A stretch of 64,000 nt of DNA from Marisa cornuarietis. Lineage: Eukaryota > Mollusca > Gastropoda > Architaenioglossa > Ampullariidae. Below, in pieces: positions 13,201 through 23,836 of the stretch (position 1 is its first letter; each line of letters begins with the position of its first letter). The position numbers were made by a program, and so were the translations under genes. The stretch is from assembly GCA_004794655.1 (NCBI GenBank), contig SMMW01000567.1, positions 2,712,001 to 2,776,000 on the forward strand, read 5' to 3'. The notes below the pieces were generated by a model. The model saw nothing but the letters and a program-made list of their open reading frames with translations, ran no database searches and had not been told where the DNA came from.

Positions 13201-14351
13201 GTGATAAGGGGATGAGTGTAAACAATTACAAGAACCTGCACTACTGGCGTCAAAACATGTGCAGAGAGGTACAAGATAAATCAGTACGCCTATAAAAAGC
13301 AAAACCAGATAGTTACTGTGAATAAAAACGATCAGTGCTTGCCACATAAATATATTCTTTCTTTTAACAAAATGTTAAAGGACCGGTGGGTTGTGAATGT
13401 TTTCCTACAAACATCATCATGCAGACAGATCAAAATCGTGGCCACGATATGCCTAATGAATATATATATATATAGAGAGAGAGAGAGAAAGAAAAAAAGT
13501 GTTATTCACAGGTATCCCATAAACTGAGATTTTTACAGCTTACACGTACCATTCAGTCTTCTGAGGTGTCTGTTGTTGAGCTCTTTCTGTGTTTTTGGTG
13601 ATTCTTTGAATCTTGGATCTTGCGAACAGAAGACGAAATACTTCCAGATTTGTAAAAATAGTATCTCGACTGAGCTTTACCCAATCATCAGTAAACAAAT
13701 TCGCACCCTACTACTCCTTTAATCACTGTAAGTTGTTCACACAGTAGACATACTGTTCCATGTTGAATGGTTTGGATTTTAAAGGTAGGACTTGTTGTGT
13801 ATTAGGCACCCGAAGCTCGGCTGATGCGGGACAACCCGAGACATCAACCTGTGGGCCAGGCGCCGCGGTTACCCGAGCGTTATATCCCTTACCAACATCC
13901 AGCGCCCCCCAGCCCCAGCGACAGCAACTATATCGAGCTTCTACCAGACGTCGCCTGTATATATCGTCAGCAGGGGCTGCCTGGAGACCGCGCCCCTGAA
14001 ATGTTTAGCGACCAGCGTTCTCCGCAGGACCGTCCGTACGCCCTGGCCAAGCACGTGGCGCCATCTCCCGCCACCGAGAGAAGGATGAGGGCAGAATTCC
14101 CCTCGGGACGATATGACAGGCCGCTGGAGGGCGGGACGTATTTTGAGACGATCGACATGAAATCCGGGGTAAAGAACAAACCTCAAGGCGGCAACACCCC
14201 CTTGGGTCTCAAAAGGGGCCCGCCAGAGGTCGGGAAGAAGTCACAGCCGTTCACGCGCCAGGCGGCCGAGTCCGAAAATGATGGAGGGCGTCAATGTTCT
14301 AACGAGCCGAGTTATTTTGAAATAGAGCCTACTGATACTACTAGAGTGTAG
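8118..14351 (+). CDS. Gene B: complete receptor-like membrane protein, 8 exons, 498 aa
   Basis: Exons: 8118-8274, 8451-8564, 9293-9434, 9629-9835, 11436-11560, 12200-12317, 12837-12924, 13806-14351. They sum to 1497 nt and stay open throughout. Residues 1-90 are Thr/Ser-rich with no signal peptide and an NRT sequon. Residues 91-248 form a helical ectodomain; it and the end of exon 2 together carry ten Cys (paired blocks CxxxxxC, ICG, LCR, HCQC). A transmembrane helix lies at about 257-280 with a GGxCGG motif, followed by RHRKLRRR, which predicts a cytoplasmic C-terminus. The tail (318-498) has SNYIEL (13923-13940), a canonical ITIM-type motif, plus YFEI near the end. Introns hold only microsatellites and AT-rich DNA. 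A signal-peptide exon further upstream cannot be excluded. Family unknown to me; a receptor role is inferred from topology and tyrosine motifs. Confidence 0.8.
8575..8865. repeat. Three short (CA)n tracts in gene B intron 2
   Basis: CA-rich tracts at about 8580-8600, 8748-8768 and 8830-8862, followed by a TA tract at about 8889-8902. Confidence 0.9.
9198..9226. repeat. (CA)n microsatellite in gene B intron 2
   Basis: About 14 CA units located 65 nt upstream of the acceptor of exon 3. Confidence 0.9.
9482..9592. repeat. (TCAC)n then (ATAC)n tetranucleotide repeat in gene B intron 3
   Basis: About 8 TCAC units followed by about 20 ATAC/ATGC units, ending 36 nt before the acceptor of exon 4. 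The short intron (194 nt) is more than half repeat. Confidence 0.9.
9836..11435 (+). other. Gene B intron 4
   Basis: A 1.6-kb intron with donor GTAGGT and acceptor AACAG. It contains a (CA)n tract of about 26 units at 10149-10201. No other feature is recognised; the remainder is AT-rich. Confidence 0.65.
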
Positions 14352-14800
14352 ATACAGGATAAAAAGTACTTTCTTATCCTCGTTGAGACTTTTACATAGC
14401 TGCCATAGATTCTGTTGCTTTCTTTCGTTTTTGTTTTGGTTCTTTTACCTTTCTTGTTTGCCATGTAGCAACTTGTGCTAGTAACCATTGGCTTTGATAC
14501 AATCACTGTAGACCAAAGTTGACCGTCAGATCTTTTTATTTATTTATATTTTTTTTTGTAGCAAAGTTGGTCTACAGCTGGGTGCTAAAAGAACAATTTA
14601 CTCTATAACATTAATGAGCAAACTGTTTGTCTGCCAGCGATAGGCCAACGGATTTGTAGTTTTTCAGCCAGCGTTGGTCCAGAGATACTTTAAGCACATT
14701 GTGCTTAACACGAAGAATCATTTAAAACCTTTGCAATGTGTACCTAGAATATTCATTTACCCTGCATGTAACGAACAGAATAAATGTACATCTTGATGAA
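14352..14800 (+). other. Gene B 3' UTR with a dispersed repeat
   Basis: After the stop codon, the stretch around 14610-14720 (GTCTGCCAGCGATAGGCCAACGG) resembles 20225-20330 (GTCTGGCAACGTAAGGCCAACGG). Pieces also recur at 23045-23105 and 34292-34350 (CCAAAAGCTAACGT). This suggests a small interspersed repeat family, possibly a MITE. Confidence 0.4.
14779..14784 (+). promoter_or_regulatory. Polyadenylation signal of gene B
   Basis: AATAAA about 430 nt downstream of the stop codon of gene B; the first clear signal after the CDS. Confidence 0.45.
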
Positions 14801-14971
14801 AATGACCCCCTTAGTTTTATCGACTGAAAAATATGTACTCTGTATTTGAATCTACTAAGCAATCATTTTACACTACAAATGTTTGTTTAACTAGAAAGGT
14901 GTGAGCACTTTTATGTGAACAAATACAGATACGAATGCTTATGCAAATCACGCCTGGTTAACGCAACACAG

Positions 14972-15698
14972 TCTCTCTCTCTCTCTCTTTCTCTTTCTGA
15001 ATACACAGCACAGACCCACAGTCTCACCCACACGCCCACATCCAATTTGGGCATCGCATCAACAGTGCTGTGCAAGAAGATAGTTTGTCGACCTCTGCAC
15101 ACATTCTTATGACATCACTCGAAACCGACTTGGAAACCGTTACTTACAGTGTTTATAGCCAAAGGCTTTGATTAAAGTCCTCGTTACTATGTGATTCTTC
15201 CAACCGCGCGTTACCAACAGGTACTTGTACATGTAACATACTGCGCTTAATGCGATGGCTTATGTTAACTAGACATTTGAAATGTGTCCGTGAAAAATCT
15301 CAAGTTTATAGTCATGCTACATATGGAATAAGTTTATATTATAAATTCAGCAGCGTGTGTCGGGCTGTCGTGTAGTGGTTAAAACCTAATAAAATTTATT
15401 AAATTTTTGATGATCGTTTTTTTCGATTATGGCTCGCTTGTGGGTAATGTTTGTCATGTTTGTCAGGTGTAAGCTGCATCGAAATATATGTTTATTCTTA
15501 ATGCTTGTTTTCAACGTTTGAAGATGTTATGGGTGGTTCCAAATGATAACGACGATAACTAAATGATAACATACAAGGCAAATTGGAGAGAAATTGAGAC
15601 GTTCCCTTATTGCGCAGAATCTACTTGGACAAAGATGACACAGAGAGAGACGGAGAGACAAAGAGACAGATGGGGGAGAGAGAAAAAGGAGAACTCCA
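14972..15698. other. Intergenic, simple repeat and SINE fragment only
   Basis: A CTCTCT tract lies at 14972-14990. A short tRNA-like 5' end (GCTGTCGTGTAGTGGTTAA) lies at about 15364-15382, a possible truncated SINE. A GA-rich tract lies at 15640-15690. Nothing else is recognised. Confidence 0.35.
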
Positions 15699-15699
15699 A

Positions 15700-17120
15700 C
15701 TCGAACATTTTATTGACTTAGGGCCACTTCAGCCATTGTCACTCAAGGTGAGCATATAGGGTTCATCCTCTCATACATGCAATCACCTATCCATTCATAC
15801 CCATCCCGTCGTACACTTTATAGACATGCACTGTACAGTAGTCCTCTCACACACCCACTCATCCTAGCACCTCTTCATTTATACCTCTCTCATCCCTACC
15901 CTATATAGACACATAGTATGTACACATACATTATGGCAACTTTCAGATGTCAATATTATGAACCAAAAAGGACATTTTTCAAGCAGGGCAGCATCCATAT
16001 ACAGAGGGTATCAATCAGACTTCACATATATCAACTTCGCTTATCTCCCTTCTTCTCCTTAAACATTTATGAATATACCATGCCACTTGTCGTATTCTTC
16101 CTGCGTTCTCGGATGATAGTATCTGCACAAGATATTGTTTTTGATTGTGTTGTGAGACTTGCTGGAGATATTTGGGTCGAAGGTGTGCATATCTGGGACA
16201 TTGAAAAAGGACATGGGTTTCATCCTCTATATAATTTGTACAGAAAGGGCATTTGTTTGTGTTTTCTGTCCTTTGTTGTATAAAACGATTTTTATGGGTA
16301 TTTATCTCGCTCACACCTAGACGAAAGCGTACTAAAACATCCCTGAACATTTTAATTTTTACATAGTCAAAGTACAGCTCTGGCACGAGAGTGGATTTGT
16401 GCGATCTGTATAACTGGTACCGTTCACTATTCCTCATGTTTGCCGCCCACGTTTGCGGGGTGACATCTATCACTCTACGTTTGAATGTAGCGAGAAACAT
16501 TTTATCGTCTTCTACTCCTTGGTTTACCCATACCAGATTAAAACCCATAGATCCTAGGGCTACTCTCACTTTTGTTACCCATTTTGTTTTGCCTTGTGCA
16601 TCTAGATTATATAGTAATTGGTATGCTTGTTTGGGTATGCGGTTCATGGGCATTTTTGTCACTCGGATCCAGAATTTAATAGTTCTCAGATAGCAACTGA
16701 CGATGAGCGGGTACCTTCCAAGTTCGCCATATATCATCTCTGATGGTGTAAGTATGGTTATATGTAATAATAGCATGGAGTTTTGTACCTTGTTCAAGGA
16801 TTATTTGCCTGAGGTTGTCAATAAGATCAAGTAGTGCAGTCGTTGTTGTAGCATTTTCCACTTCCTCCTGAACATTTGCACTGTTGTTTGCACTGTTATT
16901 TGGTGGTACAGGTCCTGGGTTTCTCTCCACGTCCCCAGAACTCCATAAGAGAGTAGCGATGACTACCGGCAGGAGCAGGGACATGCTACATGAACTCACT
17001 CGGAGCGTATTTACAAACATGGCTGCCTTCACCACTGAGCGTCTTCTCATAAAGGCGATCATGACAGCATGAAAAAGACCCCAAATTTCTCTAAAAGAAG
17101 ATCCACACGATGGCATTTTC
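15700..17120 (-). mobile_element. Non-LTR retrotransposon relic: 2A-bearing N-terminal ORF joined to 3' zinc-binding tail
   Basis: Two minus-strand frames abut. The frame 17116-16676 has a hydrophobic run of about 13 residues leading directly into SSGDVERNPGP, a textbook 2A ribosome-skipping motif, then an Asn-rich linker. The frame 16797-16015 begins near a YGELGRYPL motif and ends with a CPFC...EDETHVLFQCPRY zinc-binding region typical of the C-termini of LINE ORF2 proteins. The RT and endonuclease core between them is missing, so the copy is internally deleted and dead. A minus-strand AATAAA lies near 15715. Hydrophobic-plus-2A N-termini of this kind are known from some sea-urchin non-LTR elements. 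Confidence 0.75.
16910..16933 (-). other. 2A ribosome-skipping motif DVERNPGP
   Basis: Minus-strand codons GAC GTG GAG AGA AAC CCA GGA CCT give DVERNPGP, preceded by Gly. This is a full match to the D(V/I)ExNPGP consensus at which translation releases after Gly and resumes at Pro. It lies in a retrotransposon relic, so current expression is doubtful. Confidence 0.8.
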
Positions 17121-18331
17121 GAAGGATAATATTGTCATCGATGTATTAAGCTTGTGGCCACTGTTGGAATATTAAAATATTACCAAATATTTGACTTTCG
17201 ATGGGAGCATACCAACATGCGACCAGCCTGGTGAAGAGCGCTCACCCGCCTCCGAAAAAGGAGAGCTATCGAGAGAGAGACAGACTCGTAAAGAAAGAGA
17301 GAGACTTGCATGGCGGATGGCACGACAGTATTTTAATATCCATCTTCACTTTAAACTGCGTGCCCAATATCAAGCTACTTTAGGTCAGTTAAACTGTGAT
17401 TTATAAAATTATTTCCTTACAGCGTGCAAAAGAACCCTCAAAAATTATGCATCACAGTTTGTTGGAAGCAATGTCCTAAGACCAACAAACTACAAGCATG
17501 GTGATGAAACTTTCAGCGGTATTTCCCTAATTATGAAGAAAACCTTTGAGACAATTTGCTATCGGGATACGATCGTCTGCTGGATAACTCGTCGGATCGA
17601 GACTAATACAAACAGAAAGAAGGATATAAGAATATCCCGTTTGACTGTCAGCTTAGTCACCAGTCAATCTAAATGTCGACGTTCCAAATATGCAGACCAC
17701 TTTTTATTAGCCGTTATTCTCTCACCCACCCTAAAAAAAACACACACAAGATGCAAGCTGACGTAATAGAAACCACCATTGAACAAGAAACCACCTGACT
17801 TCGAAAACAAATGTTATCACATTTATTTCCAGAGCCTCGTGTAGGCCGAATAAGCCCTTCATTGCTGCTACGCTCCTTATATCAAATTTTAGCCATGAAA
17901 ATGGCTCGTGTATGAAAACGTGAGGGAGGGTGACGAGAGTTGACAGATGATGTGAATGTGTGCGTGAGTGATCTCCCTTTTGATTTCATCAAGTGTTTAC
18001 AGATTATGTGACATACTGTTCACAATAGAAAAACGTGGCTATCCTAGTGTGGAAAACTCACGAATCGCATTCCAGGGGTCGGTGGCCTACCAATAAAGAG
18101 TTCCTGAGCCTCTTTTGCACACATGCGCACACGTACGCGCGCACTCATGCATTAATCCAGACGCACAACATTGTGAGACCACGAAGTGAACTTGTGTTGC
18201 TGGACTGCTTGCAGACGATATTTTTTCATAGAACGAGGATGCTGTGTACTAAGCTTCCGGCTTAGTCATAGTCCTTGTTTAAGCTCCAAACAACAAAGAG
18301 ACAACGAAGGACTTCCCAAGAGGCTAAGCGT
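17121..18331. other. Intergenic, no supported feature
   Basis: No receptor exon, RNA gene or mobile-element signature recognised between the LINE relic and the next MITE. Confidence 0.4.
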
Positions 18332-18950
18332 TGGTCTCGGCGGTAACCGGTCATTTCGACTAGGGTCGTTTCGACTAAGGTCGATTCGACTAGGGTCGTT
18401 TCGACTAACGGTTGAGTCGTCTATAGGACGCGGACCGCTTGATGACAGCCTGCCTCCTCACAACTCTCACTTCAACTTTCGTTATAAGGTGCATCAGGGA
18501 GGGGGGGTTGTCTTATGTTGTACCCGCCTTACGTGTGGTTGCACCCCTGTACGGCACTGCGTGGGTTTCTATTAATTTGTTCATTCTGCAGGGACGTTTA
18601 TTTGTATTTGTTATCTTGACATCATTTTTGCAGTGTTCGCCTTTTCTTCTTCTCTCTTACAATTTTCTTCCATCTTTAATAAACGCGTGTTTTCTACTGT
18701 TCCCACGTGTGCGCGTCAATTTTTAAACTTAGGGACGGTTGGATGCGCCTGGCATCGGGCGTTTGGGTGCTTGTTGAGTCTGTGTGACAATTAGCACTAT
18801 TTACATGATAGATTTAAATCATTTATTAACATTCAAATCATTTCAACTTTTTCCATTTCATGCGTCCTATAGATGACACGGCCGTTAGACGAAACGGCTT
18901 AGTCGAACTGACCCTAGTTGAATCGACCGGGAACTGGTCTCGCCAGACTG
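18332..18950. mobile_element. MITE with long terminal inverted repeats
   Basis: The left end (18332-18433) has iterated TTTCGACTAGGGTCG units and ends in CTATAGGACGC. The right end (18861-18950) is its imperfect inverse, from GCGTCCTATAG to GACCAGTTCCCGG read on the other strand. The ends are about 80-90 bp and the element about 620 bp. It has no transposase frame. The internal AATAAA near 18680 is probably incidental. Confidence 0.6.
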
Positions 18951-19162
18951 ACAGCAGTCCACCTGTACACGTCCGTGGTGAGACTGCTTGCTGTCGTTCG
19001 CGCGCCTTCTATAAAGGCGATTGAAATAATACCCAGAAATCTTAACGACGGAAGAATTTTAACTTACCCATTGTACTGCATTTGAAGAACCATAATATAA
19101 ATTCTCAGCTGATAATTCTATTAATGACCTTATTAAAAAAGAAGCAAATGGTTAAGTATCAG

Positions 19163-19747
19163 TAACTCAAACGACTTCTAGCGACAAAAGTGCAGAGTTA
19201 AGTGCCTGTACTGAAGAGCTGTACAAACCTAACAAACTTCACGACATCCTGGCCGGCGAAAATATTCGTGACATCTGTAGGTAAGTGCACGTTCAACATT
19301 GTTTCTCTTTCTCTGTCTTTCTGTCTTTTTTCTTTTTCTCTTTCTCTCTCTCTCTCACTTTCTTTTTCATAAAACCTATATATATATATACACACATACA
19401 TGCGGACGCGCCGACATACACATACGTTGAAACATATCTGCTTTATATCTACCCTTGATTATTCAAAGAATAATCGTATGAATGCTTGCTTGCCTTATAA
19501 AGCCTCCATTATCTGCTCTCTGTTGCAGTCTGCTGTACAAAACCGCTGTCGGTGGCTACAGGAGACTAGACAAGCGTTGCTCTGATCAGGAGAGAGAACC
19601 TATCCAGGGTTTGCTGGAAATGGAGTTGTTGCCCTTCCTTGACAGCCAACGGGATGAAAAAAATACTGCCGAACCCAGCTGGAAACAGCTTAAAATGTGT
19701 GTAAACGGTATTCGTGAACGCGATTGGTATACAAACAAACTGTGCAA
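19163..19747 (+). pseudogene. Gene C: two orphan ectodomain exons of the receptor family
   Basis: Exon 19163-19280 (phase 1 in, donor TGTAG|GTAAGT) encodes a segment with ACTEELYK and LAGENIRDIC. It matches B exon 3 but lacks two residues (Gln-Leu) and the first cysteine. Exon 19529-19747 (acceptor TTGCAG, donor TGCAA|GTAAAT) matches B exon 4, including KRCSDQERE and a terminal NKLCK. Both frames are open and both splice sites look usable. No N-terminal, third ectodomain, transmembrane or tail exon could be found before gene D. The exons are therefore a relic, an incomplete duplication, or a cassette of another transcript. They are closest to B, not D/E. Confidence 0.6.
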
Positions 19748-20401
19748 GTAAATCTCCTTCAATAAGTATAACATAAATATATAAATAAATAAATCTTCTG
19801 ACGACTTGACGGCCATAAGCGAGTCGTTCAGGTTTTGAAGATCCATGAGTATACCACACAAGGTGCGGTGATAACAACATAAAAGACCCAACGTGCTGCG
19901 AATTAAACTTGTCTATATTTTGAGCTCGAACCTATTTTAGTTTCTGAGATGTAGACGCATCGTCAGTACGGTGTTGTTGGTATTGTTCCATGTTTGTGGT
20001 GTGTATCCACGGTTTATTTTTTTCTTGTTTTGGTTATTTGGGTTTTTTTTTGGGGGGGAGGGGAGTGAAGTAAGGAATCGATGTTTCTTAAGCAATATTT
20101 TGCTATGGAGCGTTAGCACTGTAAAATTCTCTGTAAACCAATTCTAGTATGATTATTTTGTCTGTTGAAATACCTGTGAACCAACGTTGTACTACGACAA
20201 TGATGAGCCAATGTTTCAATGTTTGTCTGGCAACGTAAGGCCAACGGATGTTTGGTTCAAGAAAAACTAACGTAGATCTGATGGACTTTAACACACTGAG
20301 TTTGATGCTACTGGTCGTGTTCAATGTTAAAAATGTGTGCTTAAAATGTGTCACATTCATAATTTATATGAAATAAATAAATTTATTTTATAAATGAAAC
20401 A

Positions 20402-20402
<1 letters not shown>
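19748..20402. other. Downstream of gene C; dispersed repeat only
   Basis: The third ectodomain exon expected after gene C is not visible. The stretch 20180-20340 shares the AGGCCAACGGAT-type repeat with the 3' UTR of gene B. Confidence 0.35.

Positions 20403-20468
<66 letters not shown>
20403..20468. repeat. (TG)n microsatellite
   Basis: About 32 TG units, uninterrupted. Confidence 0.95.
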
Positions 20469-20469
<1 letters not shown>

Positions 20470-21335
20470 CGATATATGAGTTTGAACTGATATAATTGAC
20501 GCCTTAAGTGTCCTTTCATTATTTACGCAGACTGAATGCACATGTATATACTATTGATATTAACACAAACACGCCAGTCTAAACTGCAGTTTACAAACGG
20601 TCACTCTTATGTACAGGAGAATATACATTTTAGACAAATGTCTCCTCCAGATGTCTTCAATAGCCTTTAAATTTTATACAAATCTTCTCTGACTCTCCTC
20701 CGGATGTCTTCAATAGCATTGCTTCCATTGTGAACACACACACACACAATCACACGTATGCACACACACGTGCCCACACGTATACATCTTATTAAGATAT
20801 CGCATCACCAGCACAATATTACTAATCAGCTTTCAATGGAAACCGGTTTGGCAATATCCCATGCCGTTGGCGGTGAAAGATGTCTAACTTCCTTGTGTCT
20901 CTTTGCGAGGTCTGTAAACACGTGCAAGAGTGTCCAACGACACTGATGAGACGCAATTAGATAAGCTGTATGAGACTCGCTTCATGACGGGACATTTCTG
21001 GAAACGTCTCCCGTCAGCAAACAGCGTCTCGTGCATTCACTGGGGGTGGGGACGAAACTGGCGATGCTTCGCCAAAAGAACCGAGCCTAGTGAACCTCCA
21101 GGCTCACGGGCAGAAAAAGTTTCACGCAGAGGTGCTGTATACACACGTGCAATGCACGAAGTACTGTGAAGTGTTTGATGGCACAACTGTAGTCGACGGC
21201 CGAATATCCAGGTTCTTCATCAGTCTTAGACGTTCTGACAACTCTGAAAGTTCACTTTGTGTGCTTAGACAGCTTGAGATCTACATGGGATTGCTAGCCC
21301 TGTGACCCCAACAAGGCCTGTCTGTCCTGCTAGTC

Positions 21336-21338
<3 letters not shown>
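20469..21338. other. Intergenic, no firm feature
   Basis: Contains two similar phrases about 50 bp apart (CCTCCAGATGTCTTCAATAGC and CCTCCGGATGTCTTCAATAGC, near 20644 and 20697). No exon could be supported. Confidence 0.35.
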
Positions 21339-21399
<61 letters not shown>

Positions 21400-21416
21400 G
21401 AGAGAAAGAGAGAGAG
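21339..21416. repeat. (CA)n(GA)n microsatellite
   Basis: About 29 CA units followed by a GA-rich run. Confidence 0.95.
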
Positions 21417-22201
21417 CACTCAACGGACTTGAGTGTCCTGAGAACACATGGGCATATATTCCATATTAATATATTATTTTGAATTATATTTAACAGAGAA
21501 GGCGATTGTTTCGTGCATTGGTATCTTTATCAACCAAACATCACTGAGCCAAATCCTTTTTCCTGATCAAATAGGAGACCAAGGTTACTAAGATGAGAGA
21601 AGGAAAAGGCGGCACTAAGTCTTCCCCTCATCAACAGCTGCATCTGCCAACTACAGTCATATTTTCCAGTGGGACAGACTCGAAGCAAGGAGATTTATAA
21701 ATTTAAAGGAAGAACGACTTCTTTCGACGGAAAAGATGTAGACTTTTTTTAACGCACTTTAAAAGGAAATTGACATTAGTATAAACCCGTCAGTCTGCAC
21801 TTCACTTTACAAGCAATTCAGAAGTACTTTTATGTGGGTGAGAGAGATTCACATGTTTATGTAATCCCACCTGGTCGTTTCCTCATGTCCTCATTAGCAC
21901 CGTATTGAACGATTACACCCCTACCCCTATGGAGGAAGCCCGACTTAACTGTCGTCACAAAAGCGCGTGAAAATTTGGATGTAGGGGCCCCCGATACCCG
22001 GCTATTATAATATACGGCGCTGTAACGGGGATCCTTACATCAGAATTTTCAAGAGCTATCGTGATGATGGTCCAATCGGGGCTTTCTGAATACGAGGCTG
22101 GTGACCTGCTGTGATGGTATCACTCAAACACCGGCGTAGCTACGTCCTGTCTCTTCGCTGCGAAAGACTCATTTTAACTTCCTCGTCACTCTGTGTTCTA
22201 G

Positions 22202-22500
22202 GAACCTGCACAAAACCGTCCAAACAAACTTATCTGTAAACGACTTTCGTGGTGTGACACGTAGGCAGTCAGGCTTACACGCTGAAGTATCCTCCCACAT
22301 GTTTGGTCTGGAGTTTCTGGAAACTTCTAGAGACGCCAGACAAGGTTGTAGCAGGGACGTCAAACATCTCGTGCATTCAGAACGTGAGACAAAAACAGAC
22401 TCAACATCACCAGAAGTGTTGATGTTCCTGAGAAGCTAACTTCTACGCTCATAGGAAGAAAACAAAAAACCTAAGAAAAGGTGACAAAAAAGAAAGAAGA
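22202..22500 (+). other. Putative 5' non-coding exon of gene D
   Basis: It starts after a TTCTAG acceptor conserved with gene E (33305). Sequence conservation with E continues up to the start codon, but the open frame differs from that of the CDS and indels occur between copies. It is therefore best read as 5' UTR containing upstream open frames. Confidence 0.45.
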
Positions 22501-23640
22501 ATGTCAGATCACACAAATTCACTAACCAGTGACCATGAAGAGACGACTAGCAGTCAAATAAAGACCCTGGAGACATCGAGAGAGACTGAGACCACGCCGC
22601 GAACACAGACCGATGATTGTGATGACGATGATGAAAGTGGCAGCTGGATGAACTATAACAACACTGTGGAAAATGCTACGAATACAGGTTAGTGGGGTGC
22701 AAGCACGCAAAGAAAAATATATACTGGGCTTTATTCGTCTATGCAATGAGTGACTTTTATTCTGAAAGGTGAGAAGGTGCACGTGTATTAGACGGCCACC
22801 TGTCGACAGCCTTCATCAATGTTCTGAACCGTAAGATGGTGCAAGTGTATTACAGGACTGAATAGATACAACCTTCACTTGTCTTGTTCTTCTTGTTGAC
22901 CTTTTGCAGTCGACCAGCAAGATCTCCCTGTTGGTCGCAATAGGAATGAAGAAATTGTGTCCCTTCCCAAGGGTTAGAAAAAGTCTCTCTTATTCTTCTC
23001 TCACGCGCGCGCGCGCGCGCACACACACACACACACACCACGATGTTCCAAAAGCTAACGTTGATCTGGTGGACAATTTAAACACAGTCCGTTGTGATAT
23101 TAAACGTTGGGGCCAGTTGCACAACACATTTCTAATTTTAAGCCTTGAATCTTTTAAGATAATCAGTTTAAAGTGACACCACAATTTTAGAATTTTTAAA
23201 ACTTAAACTGCTTTAAGTAAGATAAAGTTGTTTAATTCTGACGTTCTGTCCTGTCGGTACAATTTTTTGTATATTTTTGTGCAATGCATCAAAATGGCAT
23301 AGAAGAGATTTTGCTTCTTTAGAACAGTTTTAAGGCTTAGAAACATGTTGTGCAACTGGCCCCAGGCTGTGTCAGTTTGTATTAAGATAAAATGCATTTA
23401 TTTTATATATAAAAAAAAGTTTGCCAACATTGTCTTGACATTTCAGTCGTGCTTACGGGTAAAACGTGAAGTCTTTTGAAATGTAAGACAGCGCATGCTT
23501 AATAGTGTTGAGCAACCTTCGTTCATTTTTTTTCGACTTTTTTTCGGTCGACCAAGACACTACAACTACGAAACCTGTAAGTTCCTGTGAGGTCTCAGGT
23601 GAGAATAAAAATCTTCTTTTATCTTTCTCCTTCACGCACA

Positions 23641-23679
<39 letters not shown>

Positions 23680-23785
23680 GACAAAGTTAGTTTGGTACGT
23701 ATATTTTCCGATATAATTTTATTTTTGTTGCTTATTCGGTGTCGCTATTTAAGCAGGTCAAGCGTCGATAACGCCAATGTTACAC

Positions 23786-23836
<51 letters not shown>

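Noticed and set aside
21090..21305. A frame with HAEV and YCEV that might be a lost ectodomain exon of gene C
   Set aside because: The Cys spacing does not match HCxC, no acceptor or donor fits the required phases, and the similarity is a few residues only.
22254..22439. Open frame conserved between D and E upstream of the start codon as an extra coding exon
   Set aside because: It is out of frame with the CDS, differs by indels between copies, and ends before the ATG; 5' UTR is the simpler reading.
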